64,000 bases of DNA from Agelaius tricolor (Eukaryota > Chordata > Aves > Passeriformes > Icteridae), in assembly GCA_023055355.1 (NCBI GenBank), contig JALJCS010000054.1:1116001-1180000 (forward strand). Direction: 5' to 3'. Under the pieces are notes generated by a model. That model was not told the origin of the DNA. It saw only the letters and a list, made by a program, of their open reading frames with translations, and made no database searches. Every line of letters starts with the position of its first letter. Position 1 is the stretch's first letter. This document shows, piece by piece, positions 43,861 through 54,050 of this stretch. The position numbers and the translations under genes are program-made.

Positions 43861-44420
43861 TGACTGTGCAGAATTCCATCCTCCGCATCCCAAATGCGTG
43901 GAAGAGAAGGAATTTCCCTGCTCGGCTCCCTGACGCCGGAGCCCCTGTATCCCACTTGGAATTCGGCCAGGATTTGGAATCCGCCCCTCCATGTCCAAAC
44001 CAACGCTAGAACAACAAATCCGATCCTTTCCTCATCTCTAATTCCTGGGATTCCGTGGGCCTTCCTTGTCTAAGCTCCTTGGGAAAACATCCAGGGCACG
44101 GCCCCGGCCGCGCTTCCGAAGGGATTTGTGGGATTATGCCGGACAGTTCCGGGCGAGCCGAGATCAAAGGCGTCGGGTTGCAGGTTCAACAAATCCTAAC
44201 GGGATGTGACAGCCAGGTCATTCCATGGGGCTGAGCTGCCAGGATGGATTGGAGGAGATCTCCCGTTCCAGGAGGTTATTCCGGGATGAGGACGGAGGAG
44301 GCTGCTGCGTGTTGTCCTTAGGGAATGCTGGAACAAGAATGGACGGAAGGGAATTCGGGATGGAGCTGGGAAGGTGAACCAGACGGGAATTTTGATATTT
44401 GGAATTCCAGATGTTTGGAG
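43861..44420. other. Noncoding sequence with a small CpG cluster
   Basis: No gene recognised. CpGs cluster at 44095-44190. Confidence 0.4.
44095..44190. promoter_or_regulatory. Small CpG cluster
   Basis: About ten CpGs in 100 bp (GGCCCCGGCCGCGCTTCCG, GTTCCGGGCGAGCCGAG, AGGCGTCGGGTT). Too short for a standard CpG island call; no promoter motif nearby. Confidence 0.2.
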
Positions 44421-45056
44421 GAGGGATGGGTGGGAAAAGGGATTGGAAGAGGGTGGATTGGAAGAGGGATGGATTGGAAGAGGAATTGGAGCACAGATAG
44501 ATTGGAAGAGGAATTGGAAAAGGGAAGGATTGGAAGAGGAATCAGTTAGAAAAGGGATGGATTGGAAGAGGAATTGGAGCATGGATGGATTGAAAAAGGG
44601 ATTGGAAGAGGGATGGATTGGAAAAAGGATTGGAAGAGGGATGGATTGGAAAAGGGATGGATTGGAAAAGGGATCAGTTAGAAGAGGGATGGATTGGAAA
44701 AGGGATCAGTTAGAAGAGGGAAGGATTGGAAAAGGGAAGGATTGGAAGAGGGATCAGTTAGAAAAGGGATGGATTGGAAAAGGAAAGGATGGGAAGAGGG
44801 ATCAGTTAGAAAAGGGATGGATTGGAAAAGGGATTGGAGAGGGATGGATTGGAAAAGGGATTGGAAGAGGGATGGATTGGAAAAGGGATGGATTGGAAAA
44901 GGGATCAGTTAGAAGAGGGAAGGATTGGAAGAGAAATTGGAGCAGGGATGGATTGGAAAAGGGATTGGAAGAGGGATGGATTGGAGGAAGGACAGCTTGG
45001 AAGAAGGATGGATTGGAGCAGGGATGGATTGGAGCAGGGATGGATTGGAGCAGGGA
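44421..45056. repeat. Purine-rich block minisatellite
   Basis: About 640 bp assembled from three block types: the 12-mer GGGATTGGAAGA, the 16-mer GGGATGGATTGGAAAA and the 16-mer GGGATCAGTTAGAAGA, shuffled in varying order. The top strand is nearly C-free. Open frames on both strands (259 codons on the plus strand) follow from the absence of stops in the blocks. Confidence 0.9.
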
Positions 45057-46399
45057 TCTTTCCCAAAGCATCATCTCCGGGAAAGCGACACTTCCAGCCT
45101 CAGTGACAGGGCCCAATCCAGGCCCAAAAATTAAAATTAAAATCACCAATTAATAATCACTTAAAATTTAAATTAAATCACTTAAACATTTCCTATCCAG
45201 GGAATATTTTATTATCCATTGCCACCTCCAAAAATCCGAGAGGTCCGGAGGACAAATTGGAATCTTTGGAGTGTTTGCAAGGAATTAAGATTTTATTCCC
45301 AGACCTCCAAGCAAGGCACCAACACCCCCCGGAACCAGCGGGGAAGGATTTGGGATGTTGTGGATGAGGTCGGACAGGACCCCCCCCCATGCCCTGGGCT
45401 GATCCATGGAAGTTTTTCCCAGAAATAACCAAACCATCCTTGTGTTCCCAACGCCAAATCCAGTCCAAATCCCAAACAAATTCCAGCCCCTGGGAGGAAA
45501 ATTAACTCCAGCCCAAACCCCCATTTTTTGGGTGGGCCAGGAAAAGTCTTTGGGAAGTTCAAAAATCCCAAATGATGGAATTTATCCCACTTGGTGCCAC
45601 CACAGAGTCTTCCAAGGGAAAACAGCCCTGGAGAGGATGATCCGAATCCAGGATTTTGGCTCACGGCAGCTCAGGAGCCAAATCATCACCCAGCATTCCA
45701 AAATCCGATGGGAAGCTGCTGGTTTGTGAGGAAAACAAGCCAGGAATGAGATTCCCAGCAGTTTCCAGCCCCAGGACTCTCCTTTAGAGGGGAAAAGGTC
45801 ACCAAAGGTGAATTTATCCAAAAGGTGAATCATGACTGGAAAGAATTCCAAGCGGAAATAATCTCATGGATCAAGGCAGCTGCTGATAGTCAGGAGCTTG
45901 CATCCCTAAAAACCAACAACCCACGGATCCAGCTCCGGCTCCTCAGCTCCCTCTTTTTTTCCACCTTTCTACCCAGATGTGAGGAAAATCCAGCAGGGGA
46001 GCAAAGATATCCCGGTGCTTTGGGAAGTTAATTCCTTGGGAAAACAAAGCCAAACCCCTGGGATTAAACGGAATGAGCCAGTGAGAAATCCTGGGATTCC
46101 TCAAGGTTTTGACAGCCCCTTATCTCCGGCGGGATGTGACGGAGCGATGGGAAAAACGCGGAGCCGGAGCGGCCGCCACAGCAGGTGGAGAAAAGCGGGA
46201 AAGGAGTTGGCCGGAAAAATGGAAAGATCAAAAAAAAAAAAAAAAAAAAAAATCCAGACAATTCCGGAAAAAATAGGGGAGGAAAGGATAAGGAGGGCAC
46301 GGAGAGGGCGATGGAGGGAAGCAAGAAATAGAGAAGCCGTTTTGGACTTGAAATTTTCCTCTGTGGTTCCAAAAAACTCGTGGCCAAGAGCCAGACTTG
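45057..46399. other. Noncoding sequence with A23 run
   Basis: No gene recognised. A23 lies at 46230-46252. CpGs are locally frequent at 46130-46185 (GGAGCCGGAGCGGCCGCC). Frames on both strands have no domain. Confidence 0.45.
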
Positions 46400-46709
46400 A
46401 GGAATGACCTCACTGAGGCCTTCCAGGACCTGAGGAGGATCAGGAAAAGGAGGGAGAGGGAATTTTAGGTGGGATGGAGGGACAGGAGCCAGGGAATGGC
46501 TCCCACTGGGAAAGGGGAGATTGGGCTGGGATCTTGGCAAGGAATTCCTGCCTGGGCTGGAATTCCCAGATTTGCTGGGGCTGCCCCTGGATCCCTGGCA
46601 GTGCCCAAGGCCAGGCTGGATCCACCTGGGACAGTGGGAGCTGTCCCTGCCCATGGAATGGGATGAGTTTAAGGTCCTTTCCCACCCCAAGCATTCCATG
46701 ATTCCATGG
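46400..46709 (+). mobile_element. CR1 3' fragment
   Basis: The 5' end is diverged (GGAATGACCTCACTGAGGCC, TTCCAGGACCTGAGGAGG), and the invariant core starts abruptly at GGGACAGGAGCCAGGG. Tail AGCATTCCATGATTCCATGG shows two terminal units. The abrupt change from diverged to invariant sequence at about 46478 is notable. Confidence 0.8.
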
Positions 46710-47540
46710 TTTTCTTCCCTGTGGTGAGCAGTGCCAGAGGAGCCCGGAGCAGTTTGAGGGATGTTTCCACACAAACATTTCTGGAGCGGTTTTAAAGCCA
46801 AGCCAACCTTTTCCCGGCTTTTGGAATCGCTTTGAACTTTGGGAGCCGCTTTGGAGCACCAGAACCGCAGCGATCCCGGAGCTCCACACAAAACTGGGTG
46901 AAGAACAAATCCCAAAAAAAGCTTTTTTGGAGGAAAACCAACTCCATGTGCCCAGCAGTTTGGGAAGGAAGGAGCTGCCAGCCAGACCTGGAGAGGAGGA
47001 TCCGATCCAGGGAAGAGCAGCTGGGATTCCATGGAAATAACTCAGCCCCATCCGCAGGTGATAAAACAGCTGAATTCCAGCCCAGCTGATCCCGGAGCAG
47101 GGAATAAATCTGGGAAGTTCTCACTCACTTTTTTTCTGTGCTGGGGGCGCAGCTGAGCCTGAAGAAGGGAAGATTTTTTGGCAAGAAAGGAACTTTTTCC
47201 CATTTTTTTTGCCGTTGGGAAGAAGCCAAAGGCTGAACATCCCCGTCCACAGCAGAGCTGGAGCAGAAGGAGAGAGGGAAAAGGAAGGAAAAGGCAGAAG
47301 GGAGGGAAAGGAGACCCAGGAAAAAAATGAAATCAAATCTGGGAGGTGTGGAAAGGGAGAGAAAAGTGAGGGGGGAGGAATTAAACAAGGAAAAAGATGG
47401 GAAGGGAAGGGAAAGGCAGAAAGGAGAAGGAGACTGGAAAAAACTGGGGGATGGGAAAGGGAAAGAAAGTGAGAGAGAAAAGAAAATTAAAGGGGAGATG
47501 CGAAGGAAGAAAGGGAATTGTGGAAAAAAGGGGGAGCAGC
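46710..47540. other. Noncoding sequence grading into a purine-rich stretch
   Basis: 47250-47540 is mostly A/G (GGAAAAGGAAGGAAAAGG-like). It leads into the 37-bp array and gives long Glu/Lys/Arg-rich forward frames that are not genes. Confidence 0.5.
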
Positions 47541-47543
47541 CAG

Positions 47544-48040
47544 TTTGGGAATTGTGACTGAGAAAACTGGGAAAAACCAGTTTGGGAATTGTGGCAGGGG
47601 AAAGAGGGGAAAGCCGGTTTGGGAATTGTGACAGGAAAAATGAGGAGGAGCTGATTTGGGAATTGTGACAGGGAAAAGGGGGAGCAGCCGGTTTGGGAAT
47701 TGTGACAGGAAAAATTGGGAGAAACTGGTTTGGAAATTGTGGGAAGTAAAAAAAAGGGGAGAAGACAGTTTTGGAATTGTGAGAAGTGGAAAAGGGGGGA
47801 GCAGAAGGTTTGGGAATTGTGACAGGAAAAATTGGGAGAAACTGGTTTGGAAATTGTGGGAAGTAAAAAAAAGGGGAGAAGACGGTTTTGGAATTGTGAG
47901 AAGTGGAAAAGGGGGGAGCAGAAGGTTTGGGAATTGTGACAGTGAAAAGGGGGAGCAGCCTGTTTGGGAATTTTAAGCAGGAAAATGGGGGAATAAGTGA
48001 TTTGGGAATTGTGACAGGAAAAAGGGCGAGCAGCCGGTTG
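47544..48040. repeat. 37-bp satellite with a duplicated 117-bp trimer
   Basis: Monomers begin with TTTGGGAATTGTGACAGG or a variant at 47544, 47581, 47618, 47655, 47692, 47729, 47769, 47809, 47846, 47886, 47926, 47963 and 48001. Most are 37 bp; two types are 40 bp. The trimer 37+40+40 starting at 47692 is repeated almost unchanged at 47809, a 117-bp higher-order unit. No spacers separate units, so this is not a CRISPR array. Confidence 0.92.
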
Positions 48041-48127
48041 GGGTATGATTTGAGGTTTCCAAACAGGAATTTCTCCCCCAAAATGCGGAGAAGGGCACTG
48101 GGAGGAAAGCAGGAGGAGGGAGCAAGA

Positions 48128-48180
48128 AATCACAGAATCCTTTAAAAACCCTGGAAAACCATCCAGCCCAACCTTGGAAC
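48128..48180 (-). mobile_element. Old CR1 3' tail fragment
   Basis: AATCACAGAATCCTTTAAAA, then CATCCAGCCCAACC, resembles a reversed CR1 3' end of the older ATTCTGTG-tail type. Only about 50 bp survive. Confidence 0.4.
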
Positions 48181-49672
48181 AGCTGGGGAGAGCGGGATCC
48201 TTCCCCGCCCTGGGAATGAGGAGCAGCTCCCCGGAGGTTTTCCTTCCAAAACCCTTTTCCCTCACGGCATTCCCAGCTCTGCTCCAGATGATCCCGATCC
48301 CAACCCTTCCACGTGGAGCTGTTTGGAGAGCAAACAATTCCTGCCCCCGCCAGCCCTGCCTCCCACACGTGTGAGGGCCCCCGGGAATTCCTTCCCAAAC
48401 AATCCCGGGAATTCCTTCCCAAACAATCCCGTTTGGGATCGTGTCCCTTGGCTGCCCTGGAGTGACCCCAGGAGCAGTGGAACAAAACCCCTCTCTTCCC
48501 ATCTTTTCCACAGATCTGCTCCAAGGAGAAGGGAAACGTGGAAAAAATGTCTGGAAGCGGTTGGGATGACGCCTCTCCCAAAAAAAAAAAAAATCCAAAC
48601 CCCCACTGGAATATTTCCCTCCCCTGGGGTCAGCATCCAAGTGGGAGAAATGTTCCTGCTGGGATCACTTCCAGCTTGGAAAAGCCATTATTTATAGGAC
48701 ACAAACATCCAGAGGAGATTTTGTTTGCTCTTTCCAGCTGTCCTCAAAATCCAGCCAGGAAAGGGATGCTCAGGGTGCTGGAGGGGACGGGAATTTGTGG
48801 GAAAAGCAAAGGGAAAGGTTTTTTCATCTGGGATTTGACCCTGGAAGAGGCCACAGAGGTGGAAAAGGTTTTTCCAAAGAGGTGAAACCAATCCCTGCTC
48901 CTCACAGCTCCCTGGAAAAGGGCTTTTCCTGGGTTTTTTCTCTCTTCCAGGAGCTGGATAAAACCAGACCTCCGAGAAAGCTTGGAAATCTCCAGGTGAG
49001 GAAAAAATTCCTCTGTTTTCCTCTCCGGGTCCTTCCCATCTAAGGAAATTCAGTGTAAAAGGGAAAAAGATGGAAGCTGAGGGATAAATTCCCTTTCTTC
49101 CTGTGCCTTGCCTTGGAAAATTCCTCCCTCTGCCATGGGAGCTGGAAATTCCTCATGGAAAACTGTTCTTTCCTCATGGAAAACCAGTTTGGAGCAAGTT
49201 ATCACTGCAGGATCTTGGAATTAGGGGAAATCACTCAGGACCAGCCTCAGGGAGAGCCCCGACATTCCCAAGTTTCCACGGCTGCTCACTGGGATATTTC
49301 CAGGCTTTTTCCCATGCCAAAGCCTTTCCTGGTGCCAATTCCAGTTCCTGGAGCCAATTCCAGTTCCCGGAGCCAATTCCAGTTCCCAAGCCTGGAACTG
49401 AGCCAGAGGTTGGAAACTTCAGGGAAAAATCAGCTCCAAAATTTCCTCCAGATCTCTGGATGAGTTGGAATCCTGCAGGATTCCTGTGGCTGGAGGGAAA
49501 CTCTTCCCGAAGGGCCATGGAAAAGCTTCCCATGGACACTCCAAGGTGGAAAAACCAGAAATTTGGGAGAGGTCTTTTATTTAAAAATCAAATTTTAATT
49601 CTGCTTTCGGGGTGCAATTCCCGAATCTGGCACAGATTCCACCAAAATCTGCATTTCCATAAGAATTAAATA
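48181..49672. other. Noncoding sequence
   Basis: Contains a 25-bp duplication at 48379-48430 (GGGAATTCCTTCCCAAACAA, twice) and a 19-bp array at 49324-49392. No gene recognised. Confidence 0.45.
49324..49392. repeat. 19-bp tandem repeat, three copies
   Basis: GGAGCCAATTCCAGTTCCC in three near-identical units. Confidence 0.8.
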
Positions 49673-49850
49673 ATCTTGGAATTGTTGCATTTGGAAAAAG
49701 ACTTCAAAATCATCAAATCCAACCCAATTCCCACCACATTCACAACAAATCTTTCCTCAAATGCCACATCCTTTGGACAATTCCAGGGATTTGGATTCCA
49801 CCACCGCCCTGGGCATCCCATTCCCATTCCTGACAGTCATTTCCATGGAT
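49673..49850 (-). mobile_element. Old CR1 3' end
   Basis: TTTGGAAAAAGACTTCAAAA, ATCATCAAATCCAACCCAAT, then CAATTCCAGGGATTTGG and CACCGCCCTGGGCATCCC. It has the layout of the chicken-type CR1 3' end rather than the young local subfamily. Confidence 0.6.
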
Positions 49851-50140
49851 AAATTTTTCCCTAATATTTATTCCAATATTTATTTATATTTATTCCAGTA
49901 TTCCCTAATATTTATTCGCTGACCATCCCATGGTGTCATCCCAGGAAAAACAGATTTGGCTTTATCCCTTTCCTGCAGAAATAACTCTTGGATTGTCCCG
50001 TTTTTCCTGGCTGGGATGGTTCCTCCATCCCAAGGAATTCCAGGGGGTAAAGATTCCAATCCAAATGAAACCAGACCAAATAACTGGATTTTTACCACAA
50101 ATCTCTTCCCTGAAGGATTTCTTTTTCCCCCCAGGAGAAG

Positions 50141-50342
50141 CTCAGGATGGAAACCAGCAGGAATTTCCTCATGGAAAGGGTGGTCAGAGATTGGAATTAC
50201 CCAGGGAAGTTTGGATTCCCCATCCCTGGAGGTATCCAAGGGATTCCTGGATGTGGCACTCAGTGCCAAGGTGGGCACTGGGCACAGCTTGGACTGGATG
50301 ATCCTGGAATTCCAACCTCAATGATCCCAGAATTCTGTGGCA
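50141..50342 (+). mobile_element. Old CR1 3' end
   Basis: Plus-sense counterpart of the older subfamily: TTTCCTCATGGAAAGGGTGG, CCCCATCCCTGGAGGTATCC, GACTGGATGATCCTGGAATT, then CCTCAATGATCCCAGAATTC. The tail word is close to the ATTCTRTG of chicken CR1. Confidence 0.65.
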
Positions 50343-51181
50343 GCTGTGATTCCGGGCATGGCTGTCCCATCTGACACCTTTGCCAAGGTTTAAACTCCCG
50401 CTTTAAGCTGGATTTTAAGGAAAATCCCCGGAACATGGAAAGGGTTGTCCAGCCCTGCCCAGGTCCCCAAGACAGCACCTCCCGCGTATCCCGAGGATTC
50501 ATCCCGGCTCCAGGAGGGATTGTTGCTTCCTCACATCCCATGGGAAGATCTGCTCCCACACAGGAGGAAAAATCTGCCACCTCCACCTCTTCCTTCGTCT
50601 TTCCCAAGGCCCGCAAAAATCCTGGGAATCATCCAAGCCAACCCAGCTCCCGCCACCTTCCCCCTTCATGGAATTCTTATCCCTGCTGGGATGGAGAAAT
50701 CAGAAAATTTGGGCTTCTCTGTGGCCAAAAAATTCCTCCCTGGAGCCTTCCCTCCTCTGGGAACATTCCCGATGAGCCAGCAAGAGGAACCACAGGGAGA
50801 GGGCTGGAAAATCCCCCCTGGATTTGGTGTTTCACACATTCCCGGCCACCTCAAAGGCCGCATCCCCCAAGGAATTTTTCTGGCAGTGGTCTTGGTGGCC
50901 CCGCTCCGGTTGGGAAACGTTCATTCCGAAGGAAACCTGGATGCACTGGGATAACTCCTGACTCAGCTTCCGGGAAGCCAATAAGTTTTTTTTTTTTTCC
51001 CAGTAATCTGAGGGACGTGGGATTTTTTTGGGACCCTGGACCGGCGGTGCTGTCAGCAATTCCTTAGAGGAGCCGGGGCAGCGCAGGGAATGTTTGATTT
51101 TCCTGGAGAATTCCAGCTTTGCTGAGCAGATTCAGTATTCATCCTTTTGAGAGCTGTTTTATATAAACACAGGAAAAACAT
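50343..51181. other. Noncoding sequence
   Basis: No gene recognised. TGACTCA occurs at 50959-50965, and a T-run of about 12 at 50986. Confidence 0.45.
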
Positions 51182-51730
51182 GGGATCATGGAATGGTTTG
51201 GGTAGGAAAGGACCTTAAATCCCATCCCATTTCCACCCCATCCATGGGCAGGGACACCTCCCACTATCCCAGGTGGATCCAAGCCCCAATGTCCAACCTG
51301 GCCTTGGGCACTGCCAGGGATCCAGGGGCAGCCCCAGCAAATCTGGGAATTCCAGCCCAGGCAGGAATTCCTTGCCAAGATCCCAGCCCAATCTCCCCTT
51401 TCCCAGTGGGAGCCATTCCCTGGCTCCTGTCCCTGCAGGCCTTGTCCCCAGCCCCTCTGCAGCTCTCCTGGAGCCCCTGCAGGGACTCTGAGGATTCCCT
51501 GGAATTTTCCCTTCTCCAGGGGAACATTCCCAGCTCTCCCAGAGCCTGGCTCCAGAGCAGAGGGGCTCCAGAATCCTGGAATGCTGGGGTTGGAAGCAGC
51601 CTTAAATCCCATCCCATTCCCACCCCATCCATGGGCAGGGACACCTCCCACTGCCCCAGGTGGATCCAGTCCCAGTGTCCAACCTGGCCTTGGACAATTC
51701 CAGGGATGAGGAATCCACAGCCACTCTGGA
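51182..51730 (-). mobile_element. CR1 3' fragment, dimeric form
   Basis: Complete reversed dimer: tail GGGATCATGGAATGGTTTGG, invariant core, junction at about 51570 (GGGGCTCCAGAATCCTGG), then a second tail (CCTTAAATCCCATCCCATTC) and further first-monomer sequence to GGAATCCACAGCCACTCTGG. Clearest minus-strand example. Confidence 0.9.
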
Positions 51731-52534
51731 AAAGCCCTCAAACCCCTTATTCCCACTTTTCCATCCTCTGTGGATTTTCACACACAACTCCTTCCCAGAA
51801 CTGTCCTCCCTGTCCTGCCCCAAATCCATCACGGAGGTTCCATGAAGCGCTGAGCAGTGGCAGGACCCCAAAGGAGCCATTCCTCTTTTTTATTTTTGCC
51901 ATATTCCCAGAGATTTTTTTTTTGTCCACTGTGTATTCACAGAGCTTTTTCCTCAGAAAACGTGGAATTATTTCCTCATCTTGCAGGAGAGGTCAGCACC
52001 AAGCTGACATCAATATTTCGGGAATGGCCCCTGCCAGCCCCGGCAGCGGGAAAAGCCACCAGAACATTCCAAACCCCAGCTCTTTCCCAAGTCCTCCTCC
52101 GGCTACAAACACCAAAGCCAAGTATCCCAGATTTTAAGTGCCACTGGCATTGGTGGCACCCCCAGCCAGGCTCCTGAATCGTTTGTGCATTCCCTGAAAT
52201 AATTTTGGGTGTGGCAATCCCAGCCGGGGGTCGGGAGCCGGCTCAAGCTGGCTCCGGTTGGGACCAGGCCACGCCGTTGTGAAGGAAATTACTTGGAAGT
52301 GCAACCCTACGGATGGAATCCATCAAATCCGTCTGAACTCCAGCGCTTGGGGATGCTCCACTGGTCTTTTCATTCCAGAGGAATTTGTGGCCTCGTTGTC
52401 TCCAGGGCTCCTTTGAAGCTTTTTCTGAGTCTGGCTTGGGGACGAGGGATTTTCCTGAGGTGACAAATGGGAGCAAAGGGTTCTTGGGGTGGGATTGGGA
52501 AAGGGTTTCACCCTCAGAAAGATGGGAATTGAAA
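51731..52534. other. Noncoding sequence
   Basis: No gene recognised. 52200-52320 is somewhat CpG-rich (GGGGGTCGGGAGCCGGC). Confidence 0.4.
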
Positions 52535-52840
52535 CAGGGACACCTCCCACTGTCCCAGGTGGATCCAACCTGGCCTGGGGCACTGCCAGGGATCCAGGGG
52601 CAGCCCCAGCAAATCTGGGAATCCCAGCCCAGCCAGGAATTCCTTGCCAAGATCCCAGCCCAATCTCCCCTTTCCCAGTGGGAGCCATTCCCTGGCTCCT
52701 GTCCCTGCAGGCCTTGTCCCCAGCCCCTCTCCAGCTCTCCTGGAGCCCCTGCAGGGACTCTGAGCATTCCCTGGAATTTTCCCTTCTCCAGGTGGAACAT
52801 TCCCAGCTCTGCCAGAGCAGCAGCACTCCAGAATCCTGGA
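52535..52840 (-). mobile_element. CR1 3' fragment
   Basis: Truncated at both ends: starts at ACAGGGACACCTCCCACTG without terminal repeats, and ends at CTCCAGAATCCTGGAGTGG. The core has a few differences (CCTGGCCTGGGGCACTGCC, GGGAATCCCAGCCCAGCC). Confidence 0.85.
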
Positions 52841-53604
52841 GTGGAAATAAAAGGAACCCAAAAGAATCACCAAAAAGAGAGGCACTGGGATGCTGTCACA
52901 GCTGGAGAAAAAGGGAATCTTTCCCCCTGGAGCCGAGCAGAGGCCAATGGGAACCAAAATCCTCTTGGTAACAAATTCAAGGGATAAATTATAGGGAAGG
53001 AAAAGGCCTGGATGTGCTGAGGGAGATTTTGTGGGGAAGAACAGATGGGATAACTCGGGATGGTCCAAGGTGGGCCGGACAGAACATTCCAACTGCTGGA
53101 AAAACACCCGACCTCCCCCTTGCCTTCAACACTCCACTAAAACCAATTAATATTCATTAATTAACAGAGCTTTGAACTCACTAATTCCCAGACAAAAAAA
53201 ACCCATTCCTTTTGTCCATTTGGAGTGAAAAAATGGGGGATTTCCTCTGGAAGCAACTAAAAATCCCACACAGTTCCCTCTTTTCTTTCTCCACCTCTGA
53301 TAATTATGCTGGAAATATTTTTTCCCTCCAGGAGCGTTTTTTCCTGTTTGCTCCGAAAGTGCTATAGATCCAATAAAGCTCAGAATCTAGGGAATGAAAT
53401 CCTTGGATTAAAACTTTTCTGAGCCGTTTGTAAGGAGCGGTGGCCACATCCCAGGGGGAGACAGAAGGATAAAAATTTGGGATGTGAATTCACCTGGAAA
53501 AAAGGGATTTTGGGTTGTGTCCCCATCTCATGCTGATTCCAGGTGGGAAAAACATTCGGGATGTGGTCCAGGTTTAAATCTTGCATTTGGAGATTGCAAA
53601 GTCC
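52841..53604. other. Noncoding sequence
   Basis: No gene recognised. 53130-53170 is AT-rich (AATTAATATTCATTAATTAA). Confidence 0.45.
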
Positions 53605-54050
53605 AGCTCTTAAGCCAGGCCCAGGCAAGCTCAGGGCTGGGCCTTAGTTCCAAATCCATCCCTCTGAGAGAGGGAAACTGAGGCACAGCCAAGGATTTTT
53701 CCCAGTTTGGAACCACGCCTGTGCCCAAAACTTTGGAGCAGTTTCTCCAAGGAGTTCTGTTTGTTAAAATCCAAACTTCTCCACAGCTTCCACCTGGATC
53801 CTTTCCAGGCCTGGAAGAGCTCTTAAGCCAGGCCCAGGCAAGCCCAGAACTGGGCTTTAGTTCCAAATCCATCCCTTGGAGAGAGGAAACTGAGGCACAG
53901 CCGAAAATCCTGTTGGATTCTTCCCAGTTTGGATCCACATCTGTGCCCAAAACTTTGGAGCAGCTTCTCCAAGGAGTTTGTTTGTTAAAATCCAGAATTT
54001 TCCATAGCTTCCATTTGGGTCCTTTCCAGGCCTGGACTTTAATGGAAAAG
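53605..54050. repeat. Tandem duplication, about 213-bp period
   Basis: AGCTCTTAAGCCAGGCCCAG at 53605 recurs at 53818. Both copies continue through CTTTAGTTCCAAATCCATCC or its CCTTAG variant, AACTGAGGCACAGCC, GCCCAAAACTTTGGAGCAG and CTTTCCAGGCCTGGA. Each copy contains GGAAACTGAGGCAC or a close variant, the signature of ancient MIR-type SINEs, so the duplicated unit may include an old SINE. Confidence 0.85.

Noticed and set aside
44180..44200. Possible tRNA B box (GGTTCAACAAATCC)
   Set aside because: Two mismatches to the consensus, no A box at the right distance, and no cloverleaf could be drawn.
44374..45153. Coiled-coil or RNA-binding protein suggested by Lys/Glu/Trp repeats
   Set aside because: It is the translation of a shuffled purine minisatellite and is open in other frames too.
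47544..48040. CRISPR-like array
   Set aside because: Units are contiguous, with no unique spacers, and the organism is a eukaryote.
47381..48640. Minus-strand open frame of 419 codons
   Set aside because: It consists mainly of the 37-bp satellite and the adjacent purine-rich stretch read in reverse; repetitive Phe/Pro/Ser/Gln content without domain.
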